Below, piece by piece: positions 1 to 8,960 of a stretch of 64,000 nucleotides of DNA. Position numbers and translations under genes: made by a program. How positions within the stretch are numbered: the first letter of the stretch is position 1; each line of letters starts with the position of its first letter. The notes under the pieces were generated by a model. The model did no database searches, was not told where the DNA came from, and was given only the letters and a program-made list of their open reading frames with translations. Origin of the DNA: Pseudomonas putida (GTDB lineage Bacteria > Pseudomonadota > Gammaproteobacteria > Pseudomonadales > Pseudomonadaceae). The stretch is from positions 124,001 through 188,000 of the forward strand of contig NZ_JANHLC010000001.1 in the NCBI RefSeq assembly GCF_028682395.1. The letters run 5' to 3'.

Positions 1-645
1 CAAGCCATCATCCGCCAGCGCCTGTGGGCAAAGTTCATGGCCACCTCCCGCCTGGCGACCATTGCCGATCCCCAACGCAAGCAACTCGCCGCGCCAGTGA
101 AAGCCCGGCCCCTGCAACTCACCGTAGGCCGCATGCAGCTCGCTGAAACGCGACAACCCGGTAAACAGGTAGGCGGCGCCACCCAGCACCTTTTTCAAGT
201 CTTCCGAGGTATTGGCCGTCACCTGGCTGCCAAAGCCTCCAGTGGCCATATTGAGGAACAACTGACCGCCCACCTCCCCTAGGTCAATGGCCCGTGGTGG
301 CACATCGAGCAAGGCCAGCGCGGCATCCGGTTCCAATGGCACACCCGCCGCTCGCGCAAAGTCATTGGCTGTCCCCAGGGGCAGCAGTACCAGGCTCGCC
401 GATGGGTCCGCCAGCGCCATGGCTTCGGCGATATCACGCAAGGTGCCATCGCCACCACCCGCAATCAGGTATCGATAGCCTGCCGCCAGGGCTTCGCCTA
501 CCAGGCGCCGGGCGTCGCCGGCTTCCCAGGTCAAGCGCACCGCCAGTTCCCAGCCCAGATCGCGCCGGCGCTGAACGGCCGTGCGGACGGCCTCGTTGAG
601 CGCCTGTTTGCCGTGCAGAATCAAAAGTGCCTTGCGCTCGCTCAT
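1..645 (-). CDS. yegS: YegS-type lipid kinase (3' end outside window)
   Basis: The first 215 residues of a diacylglycerol-kinase-family enzyme that phosphorylates a lipid hydroxyl using ATP. The DAGK signature GGGDGT is at about residues 63-68 and the nucleotide-loop motif GTAND at about 91-95, both as expected for the YegS/DagK fold. Family members are near 300 residues, so roughly the last third lies left of position 1. The start is the ATG at 643-645, giving MSERKALL. The exact lipid substrate cannot be told from sequence. The gene diverges from the mannose-1-phosphate guanylyltransferase gene. Confidence 0.9.
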   Translation of the reverse strand, partial: MSERKALLILHGKQALNEAVRTAVQRRRDLGWELAVRLTWEAGDARRLVGEALAAGYRYLIAGGGDGTLRDIAEAMALADPSASLVLLPLGTANDFARAAGVPLEPDAALALLDVPPRAIDLGEVGGQLFLNMATGGFGSQVTANTSEDLKKVLGGAAYLFTGLSRFSELHAAYGELQGPGFHWRGELLALGIGNGRQAGGGHELCPQALADDGL

Positions 646-806
646 TGGTTTTTGCTCCGTGAATGGATTCGCGATGGAGGATATTGACCCCAGCGTAGTG
701 GAAAAAGCTCAGCAACTCGGGATGCATGGGTTACCGTGTCGCACTTTCCATTGCCCCCCAGGCGCCCGCCGCCCGAGCGGCGCTCCAGACTTGCGAGACC
801 CTGCGA

Positions 807-2249
807 ATGGGCACCCTCATTCCCTGCATCATCGCCGGCGGCGCCGGCACCCGGCTCTGGCCCGTATCACGCGAAGCCTTGCCCAAACCCTTTATGCGCC
901 TGCCCGATGGCATGAGCCTGCTGCAGAAAACCTTTCAACGGCTTCAGCACCTGCGCGGCGTGGAGCGGTTGCTGACCGTGACCCATCGCGATCTGTACTT
1001 TCGCACGCTGGACGATTACCGCCCGCTGAACACACCATCGCTGGCGCTGGATTTCATTCTCGAACCCTTTGGCCGCAACGCCGCCGCCGCCATCACTGCC
1101 GCCGCCCTGCACGCGCTCCAGCGCCATGGCCCCGAAACGCAATTGCTGGTGCTGCCCGCAGACCATCTGATCCATGACGTTCAGGCCTTCGCCAATGCCG
1201 TGGAGAATGCCCGCTCGCTGGCCGAGCAAGGCTGGCTGGTGACGTTCGGCCTGGTGCCGAGCCGGGCCGAAACCGGCTTCGGCTATATCGAGCAAGGTGA
1301 AAGCCTGGGCCAGGGTGGCTTCAAGGTCGCGCGCTTCGTTGAAAAACCGGACCGCGCTACCGCTCAGGGCTATCTCGAGGGCGCCCGGCACCTCTGGAAT
1401 GGCGGCATGCTCTGCCTGCGCGTCGACGCCCTGCTGCAGGAAATGGCCATCCACGCCCCGCAGTTGCTGGCCTCGGTGGAAAACTGCCTCGCCCACAGCC
1501 ACGGACGCCATGCCGAGGGGCCCCTGCAACTGGAACTCGATGGTCACCGTTTCACCGATGTCGCGGATATCTCGATTGACTATGCGCTGCTGGAGCACTC
1601 TTCCCGAGTCGCGGTGATCCCCTGCGAGCTGGGTTGGAGCGATATCGGCTCCTGGGAGGCGGTACGCGAACTGAGCCCGAGCGATGCCCTGGGCAACCAA
1701 TGCACTGGCGAAACCCTGCTGCGTGACGTGAGTCACTGCTTTATCGACGCGCCCCAGCGTCTGGTCGGTGCGATTGGGCTGCGCAATCTGGTGATTGTGG
1801 ATACCCCTGATGCGCTGCTGATCGCCGACGCCTCGCGCACCCAGGAAGTCGGGCACCTGGCCCGCGAGCTCAAACACCAAGGCCATGCGGCCTATCGCCT
1901 GCACCGCAGTGTCAGTTGCCCCTGGGGCAACTACACCGTGCTAGAAGAGGGCCCGCGCTTCAAGGTCAAGCGGCTGGTCGTGCATCCGCACGCCGCGCTG
2001 TCCCTGCAACGGCACCAGCATCGCAGCGAACACTGGATCGTGGTCAGCGGCCTCGCCCAGGTCACTCACGGTGAGCGCCAGTTCGTCCTCGGCATTCACG
2101 AGTCGACCTTTATCAGCCCAGGTCAGCGTCATCGCCTGGCCAACCCTGGCGACGACAACCTGGTGATCATCGAAGTGCAGAGCGGCGATTACCTGGGCGA
2201 AGACGATATAGAGCGCTTTACCGACGCCTACGGCCGGGTCGATCCATGA
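807..2249 (+). CDS. mannose-1-phosphate guanylyltransferase / mannose-6-phosphate isomerase
   Basis: Bifunctional enzyme of GDP-mannose synthesis (AlgA/ManC/WbpW family): it makes GDP-mannose from GTP and mannose-1-phosphate and isomerises fructose-6-phosphate to mannose-6-phosphate. The nucleotidyltransferase signature GGAGTRLWP is at residues 11-19, and a C-terminal cupin of the type II PMI kind (WGNY, then QRHQHRSEHW) begins near residue 375. The 480-residue length fits the family. I chose the ATG at 807 because it places the GGAGT loop at the usual distance from the N-terminus; the frame stays open upstream to 726, but those residues look non-conserved. The lone locus suggests exopolysaccharide or LPS precursor supply rather than the alginate operon. 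Confidence 0.93.
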   Translation: MGTLIPCIIAGGAGTRLWPVSREALPKPFMRLPDGMSLLQKTFQRLQHLRGVERLLTVTHRDLYFRTLDDYRPLNTPSLALDFILEPFGRNAAAAITAAALHALQRHGPETQLLVLPADHLIHDVQAFANAVENARSLAEQGWLVTFGLVPSRAETGFGYIEQGESLGQGGFKVARFVEKPDRATAQGYLEGARHLWNGGMLCLRVDALLQEMAIHAPQLLASVENCLAHSHGRHAEGPLQLELDGHRFTDVADISIDYALLEHSSRVAVIPCELGWSDIGSWEAVRELSPSDALGNQCTGETLLRDVSHCFIDAPQRLVGAIGLRNLVIVDTPDALLIADASRTQEVGHLARELKHQGHAAYRLHRSVSCPWGNYTVLEEGPRFKVKRLVVHPHAALSLQRHQHRSEHWIVVSGLAQVTHGERQFVLGIHESTFISPGQRHRLANPGDDNLVIIEVQSGDYLGEDDIERFTDAYGRVDP

Positions 2250-2262
2250 CCCGGCTAGCGCC

Positions 2263-3489
2263 CTAGCCGAGCACTTCGCTCAGGGGAATGAAGTTGACCC
2301 AGTCCCCCTCGACCAGCGTCCGCTCTTCAAGCACTTCCACCAGTCCTTCGGCCCAGGCGGCGCTACGCAGCACGCCGGAGCTCTGGTTGCGATAAATCAC
2401 CGCACGGCCTTGCTCGAGGCGCCCACGCAAGTATTCGCGCCGATTGCCTGGCTTGCTCCAGACAAAACCGGCCGGCACCTGAAACTGCAGCGGCCGCACC
2501 GCCTGCACGCCCTGGCGACGCAGCAGATAGGGGCGGGCCAACAGGGCAAAAGTCACCAGGGTCGAAGCCGGGTTACCCGGCAGGCCAATCACCGGCACCG
2601 CACGGAAATGCCCGAAGGTCAGCGGCTTGCCCGGCTTTATCGCCAGCTTCCAGAGCGCCAGTTCACCCTCTTCACGCAAGGCGATCCCCAGGAAGTCCGC
2701 TTCACCCACCGACACACCGCCGGTGGACAGGATCAAATCGACATCGCCCAGCTCCGCGAGGCGCTGACGGGTCGTCGGCAAGTCATCGGGGAGGATGCCG
2801 GCATCCACCACTTCACACCCTAGGCGCTGCAGCCAGCCACAGAGCAAAACCCGATTGCTGTTATAAATCTGCCCGGGACCCAGTGCCTGGCCAGGCTCAA
2901 TCAACTCGTCGCCAGTGGACAACACCGCCACGCGCACCTTGCGCACCACTTCCAACTGCGCGCACCCCAGGGACGCGGCCAGCCCCAGCTCTATCGGCCC
3001 CAGGCGCGTGCCTGCGTCCAGTACCGTTTCGCCGACCGTGGTTTCCTGGCCTTGCGCACGGATGTTCTGGCCAACCTGCAGCACTTCGGTAAAGCGCACG
3101 CGCTGATCGTCCAGGACCTCGGCGTTTTCCTGCATTTCAACGCAGTCAGCGCCTTCGGGGACCGGAGCACCGGTAAAGATCCGGGCGCAGGTCCCAGCGG
3201 CCAACGGCAGCGGCGCCTGCCCGGCAAAAATACGCTGGCTGACCGGCAGTGGTGCGCCGGTCCAATCGGACAGGCGTAGGGCATAGCCATCCATGGCGCT
3301 GTTCGGCCAGGGCGGCAGATCCAGGGAGGACACCAGGTCAGCGGCCAGCACCCGCCCCTCGGCCAGCGCCAGGGGCAGCACTTCACGCTCCAGGATCGGC
3401 GTTGCTTCAGCCATTTCCAGCAGGCGCGCCAGGGCCGTTTCAACCGGTAGCAATGCGCCTGACTTGCCCGGCTTATCCACGGGATTCAC
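2263..3489 (-). CDS. moeA: molybdopterin molybdenumtransferase MoeA
   Basis: Inserts molybdate into adenylylated molybdopterin, the last step of molybdenum-cofactor assembly. At 408 residues it has the normal four-domain MoeA length, with the MoCF_biosynth core (LSTGDEL and STGGVSVGE) in the middle and GLPGNPAS further on. The most upstream start in frame is a GTG at 3487-3489 that overlaps the end of moaB by 17 bases, suggesting translational coupling. It forms an operon with moaB and lies next to the divergent mobA. Confidence 0.95.
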   Translation of the reverse strand: MNPVDKPGKSGALLPVETALARLLEMAEATPILEREVLPLALAEGRVLAADLVSSLDLPPWPNSAMDGYALRLSDWTGAPLPVSQRIFAGQAPLPLAAGTCARIFTGAPVPEGADCVEMQENAEVLDDQRVRFTEVLQVGQNIRAQGQETTVGETVLDAGTRLGPIELGLAASLGCAQLEVVRKVRVAVLSTGDELIEPGQALGPGQIYNSNRVLLCGWLQRLGCEVVDAGILPDDLPTTRQRLAELGDVDLILSTGGVSVGEADFLGIALREEGELALWKLAIKPGKPLTFGHFRAVPVIGLPGNPASTLVTFALLARPYLLRRQGVQAVRPLQFQVPAGFVWSKPGNRREYLRGRLEQGRAVIYRNQSSGVLRSAAWAEGLVEVLEERTLVEGDWVNFIPLSEVLG

Positions 3490-4012
3490 AGGGTGCGGCC
3501 TGCTTCAGATGGGGAACGAAATTGCACGGGCGATGACGTGAGTCCAACTGCTCGGCCAGAATGCCATCCCAGCCGGTGCGCACCGCGTTGGTCGAACCCG
3601 GCAGGCAGCACACCAGCGTGCCATTGGCCAGGCCGGCGAGCGCCCGCGATTGCACGGTCGAGGTACCGATATCGGCCACGGATATCTGTCGGAACAACTC
3701 GCCAAAGCCATCGACCAGCTTGTCCAGCAGGCAGCTCACGGCTTCCGGCGTGCTGTCGCGACCGGTAAAGCCGGTGCCGCCAGTGATCAACACCACCTGC
3801 ACAACATCCTCGGCGATCCAGTGGGCAACCTGCGCGCGAATCTTGTAGAGGTCATCCTTGAGCAGCACCCTTTCAGCCAAACGGTGGCCGGCAGCGGTCA
3901 GACGATCGACAAAGACTTGCCCGGAGGTATCGGTGTCCAGGGTACGGGTGTCACTGACTGTCAGCACCGCGATATTGAGCGGCGCGAAAGGTACATCAGC
4001 CTTGGCTTTCAT
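3473..4012 (-). CDS. moaB: molybdenum cofactor biosynthesis protein MoaB
   Basis: MogA/MoaB-family protein that adenylylates molybdopterin ahead of MoeA. The 179-residue product contains the family hallmarks VLTVSDTR near the N-terminus, [15 protein letters not shown] in the middle and [18 protein letters not shown] after it. The ATG at 4010-4012 (MKAKADVP) is chosen because residues before it in the open frame are not family-like. It is the first gene of a moaB-moeA operon. Confidence 0.95.
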   Translation of the reverse strand: MKAKADVPFAPLNIAVLTVSDTRTLDTDTSGQVFVDRLTAAGHRLAERVLLKDDLYKIRAQVAHWIAEDVVQVVLITGGTGFTGRDSTPEAVSCLLDKLVDGFGELFRQISVADIGTSTVQSRALAGLANGTLVCCLPGSTNAVRTGWDGILAEQLDSRHRPCNFVPHLKQAAPCESRG

Positions 4013-4090
4013 AGGCGAGGTCCGGTTGTAGGAGAAACAGGCCGGTGTTATATCACAGCGATCCTTTTCAACGCCCGCCTGGAGACACCC

Positions 4091-4687
4091 ATGCACCCGA
4101 CACTACTGCCTTGTTCCATCCTGCTGCTGGCCGGCGGGCGCGGCCAGCGCATGGGCGGCCAGGACAAGGGCCTGCTGGCCTGGCATGGCCAGCCGTTGAT
4201 TGCCCAGTTGCACAAGACGGTGCGCCCGTTTAGCGACGAGTTGATCATTTCCTGCAACCGCAATCACGATATCTATGCTGCCTATGCCGACCGCCTGGTG
4301 CATGACGACAGTGATGATTTTCCCGGCCCCCTGGCGGGCATCCGTGCGGGTTTGCTAGCCGCGCGCCATGCGCATTTGCTGGTGCTGCCCTGCGATGTAC
4401 CGGGCATCGACGCCGATTTGATTCGTACCCTGCTTGAAAGCGCTGCATGCCAGCCCGAAAAACCGCTGATGTTGCGCCACGGCGAACACTGGGAGCCGCT
4501 GATCTGCGTAATTCCGACGGCACTTTGCGAGGCCTTTGAAACGGCCTGGCAAGCAGGCGAGCGTAGCCCGGGGAGGCTCATGCGCCAGATCGGTGCCCAG
4601 GCCCTGCAGTGCCGGGCCTACGATCCGCGCCTGGCCAACCTCAATACCCCGGAGCTGTTACAGCAGGCGCAAGCTGTGTCAGATTGA
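4091..4687 (+). CDS. mobA: molybdenum cofactor guanylyltransferase MobA
   Basis: Transfers GMP from GTP to Mo-molybdopterin, making the bis-MGD cofactor used by the DMSO-reductase family, for example nitrate reductase and formate dehydrogenase. The nucleotidyltransferase loop [16 protein letters not shown] is at the N-terminus and the metal-binding LPCDVPG is near residue 100. The length of 198 residues is normal. It starts with ATG at 4091 and is divergent from moaB-moeA with 78 bases between, so the three genes make a compact cofactor cluster. Confidence 0.95.
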   Translation: MHPTLLPCSILLLAGGRGQRMGGQDKGLLAWHGQPLIAQLHKTVRPFSDELIISCNRNHDIYAAYADRLVHDDSDDFPGPLAGIRAGLLAARHAHLLVLPCDVPGIDADLIRTLLESAACQPEKPLMLRHGEHWEPLICVIPTALCEAFETAWQAGERSPGRLMRQIGAQALQCRAYDPRLANLNTPELLQQAQAVSD

Positions 4688-4763
4688 CACTAGGCAAGGA
4701 ACTTGCCGAGGATGTATACGTCTCAAGGACAGTTATCAAAACGCCCATTAATGGAGAAAGACC

Positions 4764-4985
4764 ATGACGCATCGGATCCTTGCCACCCTTCTGCTCGCAG
4801 CGGGCCTTGCCACCCTCGCCGGCTGCTCTTCGCCATCAGTCATCACCCTCAATGACGGTCGTGAACTGCAGACGGTGGACTCCCCCAAGTTTGACTCCGA
4901 CACCGGCTTCTACGAATTCGAACAACTGGATGGCAAGCGCACCAAGATCAACAAGGATCAGGTCCGCACCGTCAAAGAGCTGTAA
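4764..4985 (+). CDS. YgdI/YgdR-family small lipoprotein
   Basis: A 73-residue protein with a signal peptide ending in the lipobox LAGC, so Cys21 should be lipidated. The mature part is one small SH3-like beta domain (VITLNDGRELQTVD, then FYEFEQLDGKRTKINKDQV), as in the YgdI/YgdR family found in many proteobacteria. The function is unknown. A good Shine-Dalgarno (ggagaaag) lies ahead of the ATG, and a strong hairpin follows the stop codon. Confidence 0.9.
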   Translation: MTHRILATLLLAAGLATLAGCSSPSVITLNDGRELQTVDSPKFDSDTGFYEFEQLDGKRTKINKDQVRTVKEL

Positions 4986-4992
4986 AAACCCT

Positions 4993-5026
4993 GGGCCGCG
5001 GCGAAGCGAAATCGCCGCGGCCCTTT
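4993..5026. terminator. bidirectional hairpin terminator between convergent genes
   Basis: A perfect 12-bp stem (4993-5004 with 5012-5023) with a 7-base loop, followed by TTT on the plus strand and preceded by an A-run (4984-4988) that gives a T-run on the minus strand. It sits between the small lipoprotein gene and the convergent pseudouridine synthase gene. Confidence 0.85.
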
Positions 5027-5915
5027 ACCATTGCAGTGTGATCGAACTTGTAAACTGGCGCTCTACCCCGCTCAATGGATCGGTAAAACGCAAACCCTGA
5101 GCCAGCAGCTTCAATGGATTGGCATAATCATCCTCGGCGTCCTTGAGGACCTGAGGATAAAACGGGTCGTTTTGAATCGCCGCCCCCAGCGCCGCCATAT
5201 GCACCCGCAACTGATGCTTCTTGCCCGTGACCGGGTAAAGCGCATAACGCCACCACTCGCCGTTACGCTCACTTACGGCCACTGCCGTCTCGGTATTGCT
5301 TGCCCCCGCCCCCTCCTGCATCCGAAAGAACGGTTCCCCGGCCACTAGCCGACTCTTGTGCACGCGCGGAAACTCCAGTTCGGGCAACGCTCGGGCAATG
5401 GCTTCGTAGCGTTTTTCGATCTGTCGGGTGGGGAACAGCGATTGATAGGCGGAACGGGACTCGGGGTTGGCCGAGAACAGCACCAGCCCGGCGGTATGCC
5501 GGTCGATGCGGTGCAGGGGCACCAGATGGGGATTATCCAGACGCCGGATCAGGCGGCGCAGCAGGGTGTGCTCGACATACTCACCGGCTGGGGTAACAGG
5601 CAGAAAATGCGGCTTGTCCGCCACCACAATATGTTCATCGGCATAGAGGATCGTTTCGGTCACCGGAATCGGCGCCTCGTTCGGCACCTCGCGAAAATAG
5701 TGCACGCGCAACCCTTCGCGATAAGGCTGCTGAGGGCTCATCGGCTGCCCGTCGGCATCCAGAACCCGGCCCCTGGCAAAGCGATCCAGCCACTGCTCGC
5801 GACTGATCGCGTGAAAATGCGCGCACAGGCACTCCAGCACCGTTGGCCAGGCACCGGGCGGCAGGTAAAGAGTACTGGCCTGGGAGTGTGCTGCAGAAAA
5901 AACGCGGGTGCTCAT
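5025..5915 (-). CDS. RluA-family RNA pseudouridine synthase
   Basis: Isomerises uridine to pseudouridine in RNA. The catalytic motif HRIDRHTAG, with its aspartate, lies in the middle of the protein and the late KKHQLRVHMAALG motif is present. At 296 residues with no S4 domain, it resembles the RluA/TruC-like single-domain branch; the target position (rRNA or tRNA) is not evident. I chose the ATG at 5913-5915 (MSTRVFSA). ATG starts 33 and about 75 bases further upstream are possible but would add non-conserved residues. Confidence 0.88.
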   Translation of the reverse strand: MSTRVFSAAHSQASTLYLPPGAWPTVLECLCAHFHAISREQWLDRFARGRVLDADGQPMSPQQPYREGLRVHYFREVPNEAPIPVTETILYADEHIVVADKPHFLPVTPAGEYVEHTLLRRLIRRLDNPHLVPLHRIDRHTAGLVLFSANPESRSAYQSLFPTRQIEKRYEAIARALPELEFPRVHKSRLVAGEPFFRMQEGAGASNTETAVAVSERNGEWWRYALYPVTGKKHQLRVHMAALGAAIQNDPFYPQVLKDAEDDYANPLKLLAQGLRFTDPLSGVERQFTSSITLQW

Positions 5916-5999
5916 GGAAAGGCTCTGGCCATCGATGCGGGTCGGCATTATCCGCCAAGGGTTGCGGGCCGTCACGAACGTCGCGATCAACCGGCCAGA

Positions 6000-6326
6000 T
6001 CAACCGCGCAGCGATGCCTTGTTGGTCATCCCGCGCGCCTCGGTAAACTCCTTCAACCAGCGCAGCACCTCGACAGCCTCCCAGCGACCCGGGTCATACA
6101 GGGCATAGAGCAGGCCCTGATAACCCACCACATCGAGGGCGCGGTGATAACCGGCACGCTGGAACAAGGCTTCGATTTCCGCAAAACAGGTATTGAAGTG
6201 CACCTTGTTAAAGGGCGTCTTGCCTTCAGTGACCAGGCCATCCAGGCGCAACTCCAGCACTGCCTCGCTGATGACATCGGTGGACATGCGATTGACGCTG
6301 TTTTTCAGTTGTTCGACATTGACCAT
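6000..6326 (-). CDS. conserved hypothetical protein, possibly SOS-regulated
   Basis: A 108-residue soluble protein (MVNVEQLKNSVNRMS...) with no catalytic motif that I recognise. It looks like a protein conserved across Pseudomonas. A perfect CTGT-N8-ACAG palindrome of the LexA-box type lies at 6466-6481, 140 bases upstream of the ATG, and no other well-oriented gene sits nearer to it. SOS control is therefore plausible but unproven, and the molecular function is unknown. Confidence 0.8.
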   Translation of the reverse strand: MVNVEQLKNSVNRMSTDVISEAVLELRLDGLVTEGKTPFNKVHFNTCFAEIEALFQRAGYHRALDVVGYQGLLYALYDPGRWEAVEVLRWLKEFTEARGMTNKASLRG

Positions 6327-6465
6327 CGTGCGGCCCTCTTCTCTCGTTCACCAGTTTTGCCACCGATGATGATTCGGGTCATCGATTGCCTGGCCACAAG
6401 GGAAATGACGCCAGCAGCGTCTGCTGCGCCAGAAACGGTCAGAGGCACACAGGACAACTCGATAA

Positions 6466-6481
6466 CTGTACATGCATACAG
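6466..6481. promoter_or_regulatory. LexA-box-like palindrome
   Basis: CTGTACATGCATACAG matches the gamma-proteobacterial LexA consensus CTGT-N8-ACAG exactly and the whole 16-mer is close to palindromic. It lies in the 234-base gap between two minus-strand genes, upstream of the 108-residue protein gene. Confidence 0.6.
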
Positions 6482-6560
6482 TAAACGAAAAACGAATGTC
6501 CCGCCAAGAAATTAGACAGGGGCATTGCGTACACAGGCGAAATCGACTTGGGGATCTCGA

Positions 6561-6800
6561 TCAACCAAGGAAAGCGACGACCTGTTCGGCATCGAACGGC
6601 CAGTTCAACTCCGCGCCCGTATCCATGCGCCGCAACACCGGAATGCGCAGGCCGTAAGCCTCGACCAGCCCCGGCCCGTCTTCGGCAATATCCACCAACT
6701 CCACCAGCAGGCCGTGCTCGACCAGCGGCATCAGTTGCGCTTCCGCGAGCTCGCAAAGGTGGCAACCAAGAGTACCGAACAGCTGACATTCCGGGGACAT
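6561..6800 (-). CDS. glutaredoxin-family thiol protein
   Basis: A 79-residue thioredoxin-fold protein. The redox motif C-H-L-C (GCHLCE) follows an N-terminal beta strand and IPVLRR supplies the cis-proline loop. This matches the small DUF836-type glutaredoxin-like family seen in many gamma-proteobacteria. The ATG at 6798-6800 (MSPECQLFG) is preferred over one 30 bases upstream because it puts the CxxC at the usual distance. The partner protein is unknown. Confidence 0.85.
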   Translation of the reverse strand: MSPECQLFGTLGCHLCELAEAQLMPLVEHGLLVELVDIAEDGPGLVEAYGLRIPVLRRMDTGAELNWPFDAEQVVAFLG

Positions 6801-6980
6801 GACACAAATACCTGAGCATCGAACAGGCATGCATTTTAAGCCGCACCCGGCCTAGCGTCGACCAGTGTTGCAGGCTAAAGATGGCCTTGTGCGAAAACCC
6901 TGATCCCGATCATGATTCGGGCTGCCGAGTTGCACGATGATGGTGGTTTTTTTGTCGATTGATCCTGTCCGGAGACGCTT

Positions 6981-8939
6981 GTGTTTGCAAACCTGTTGAT
7001 CATCCTCGCCTCATCACTGGTGGTGATTGCCCTGTTCCGCCGCCTGCGCCTGCCGCCGGTGCTCGGCTACCTGTGCGTCGGCCTGCTGGTCGGCCCCAAG
7101 GCATTTCACTGGGTGAACGAAAATGAGGCGCTGCCGGACCTTGCAGAGCTGGGCGTGGTGTTTTTGCTGTTTTCCCTGGGGCTGGAGTTCTCCCTCTCGA
7201 AAATGCTCGCCCTGCGGCGCGTAGTGTTCGGCCTGGGCAGCCTGCAGGTACTGTGCTCCAGCGCGCTGCTCGGCGGCCTGCTCTACGCCTTTGGCGTACC
7301 CGCCAACGCGGCCCTGCTACTGGGTGCTGGCCTCGCCCTGTCTTCTACCGCCATCGTGAGCAAGGAACTGACCAGCCTTGGCGAAATTTTCAGCACCCAC
7401 GGGCAAAACGCGATTGGCGTGCTGTTGTTCCAAGATGTGGTCGCGGTCCTGCTGCTGACACTCGTTCCCGTGTTCGCCGGCAGTAGCGATCAAGCCTGGT
7501 ACTGGGCACTGCCGATCACCCTGGGCAAGACCGTGCTGCTGTTTGTCGGCTTGCTGCTGGCCAGTCGCTTGCTGCTGCCACGCCTGTTCCATGAAGTCGC
7601 GGCCTCCCACTCCGCCGAACTGTTCGTCCTGTTGGCGCTGGTTATTGTTCTGCTCACGGCCTGGCTGACCCACTTGCTCGGCCTGTCCCCGGCGCTGGGA
7701 GCCTTCCTCGCCGGCATGCTGCTGGGCGAAAGCCATTACCGTCATCAGATCGAAGCCGATATCCGCCCGTTCCGCGACATCCTGCTCGGGCTGTTCTTCG
7801 TCAGCATCGGCATGCTGATCGACCTGGAACTGTTTGCCAGCCATGGCCTGCTCATACTTGGCCTGACGCTGGGCCTGCTCCTGCTCAAAGGCGGCGTGGT
7901 CGCCCTGCTGCTCAAGCTGCGTGGCAAGGACAGCGAAACCGCCTGGCGTAGCGGTCTGGCCCTGGCCCAGGGCGGTGAATTCTGCTTTGCCCTGATGGCC
8001 CAGATGCAACAGAACAAATTGATGCCGGACTCCATCAGCGGCCTGCTGCTGGCCGCGACCTTCTGCTCGATGCTCCTGACGCCACTGCTGCTGCGCGCCG
8101 CGCCAAAAGTGGCGGCACGCCTGCACCGCAAACCAAACCAGGAAGCCCAGCTCGACGAAATCGCCGCGATCAGCGCCGAGCTGAACGGCCACGTGGTGAT
8201 CTGCGGTTACGGCCGCGTGGGCCAATCCATCGGCCGATTCCTGCGCCGCGAGCAACTGCGTTTTATCGCGCTGGACGATGATCCGGTCCGCGTGCAGGAA
8301 GCCGCTGCGGGCGAGAGCAACGTGCACTACGGCGATTCACGCCGCGGCGAATTGCTCGCCGCCGTCGGCCTGGAGCGCGCTCGCCTGCTGGTGGTGGCCG
8401 TGGACAAGACCGATGTCGCCATGGAGGTGCTCAGGGCTGCACGGCACCTCAATGCCCAGGTACCGATCCTGGTCCGCACCCGCGATGACAGCCAGCACGC
8501 CGAACTCAAGGCCGCCGGCGCTACGGAAGTGGTGCCTGAACTGCTGGAATCGAGCCTGATGCTCGCCTCCCATGCACTGATCATGCTGGGCGTGCCCGAG
8601 CGCCAGGTCCAAGCCAAGGTCGATGAGGTGCGCCATACGCGCTATCGCCTGCTGCACGGCTTCTACCACGGCGCCCAAAGCAACCTGCTGGACAGCCAGG
8701 GCCAGCCCAAGACGCTGATGCATGCGGTCAACCTGAGTGGCGATGCCCATGCCTGCGGCCAGACACTCGATGCCCTGGCCCTGGAGAAAATGGGCGTCGA
8801 GGTTCAGGGCCTGCACCGGGGCAGCCAGGAACTGGCGCTGGACACCCGTGCGCCCCTGCAGCCCGGGGATACCGTACTGATGTCCGGCCCGCTGGCGGCC
8901 ATCGAGGCCTGTGAGTCGCGCCTGCTGGGTGGCCAGTAG
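6981..8939 (+). CDS. Kef-type CPA2 cation:proton antiporter with RCK domain
   Basis: A 652-residue inner-membrane antiporter of the monovalent cation:proton antiporter-2 family (KefB/KefC/YbaL type). A 12-13 helix Na_H_Exchanger domain fills the first 380 residues, followed by a TrkA-N/RCK nucleotide-binding domain whose Rossmann motif GYGRVGQSIG starts near residue 406, and a TrkA-C domain at the end. It probably exchanges K+ for H+ under electrophile or osmotic stress. The start is a GTG preceded by ggaga. No KefF/KefG ancillary gene is adjacent, so glutathione gating is uncertain. Confidence 0.92.
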   Translation: MFANLLIILASSLVVIALFRRLRLPPVLGYLCVGLLVGPKAFHWVNENEALPDLAELGVVFLLFSLGLEFSLSKMLALRRVVFGLGSLQVLCSSALLGGLLYAFGVPANAALLLGAGLALSSTAIVSKELTSLGEIFSTHGQNAIGVLLFQDVVAVLLLTLVPVFAGSSDQAWYWALPITLGKTVLLFVGLLLASRLLLPRLFHEVAASHSAELFVLLALVIVLLTAWLTHLLGLSPALGAFLAGMLLGESHYRHQIEADIRPFRDILLGLFFVSIGMLIDLELFASHGLLILGLTLGLLLLKGGVVALLLKLRGKDSETAWRSGLALAQGGEFCFALMAQMQQNKLMPDSISGLLLAATFCSMLLTPLLLRAAPKVAARLHRKPNQEAQLDEIAAISAELNGHVVICGYGRVGQSIGRFLRREQLRFIALDDDPVRVQEAAAGESNVHYGDSRRGELLAAVGLERARLLVVAVDKTDVAMEVLRAARHLNAQVPILVRTRDDSQHAELKAAGATEVVPELLESSLMLASHALIMLGVPERQVQAKVDEVRHTRYRLLHGFYHGAQSNLLDSQGQPKTLMHAVNLSGDAHACGQTLDALALEKMGVEVQGLHRGSQELALDTRAPLQPGDTVLMSGPLAAIEACESRLLGGQ

Positions 8940-8960
8940 CGCGCTCGCTGGACCAACGCC

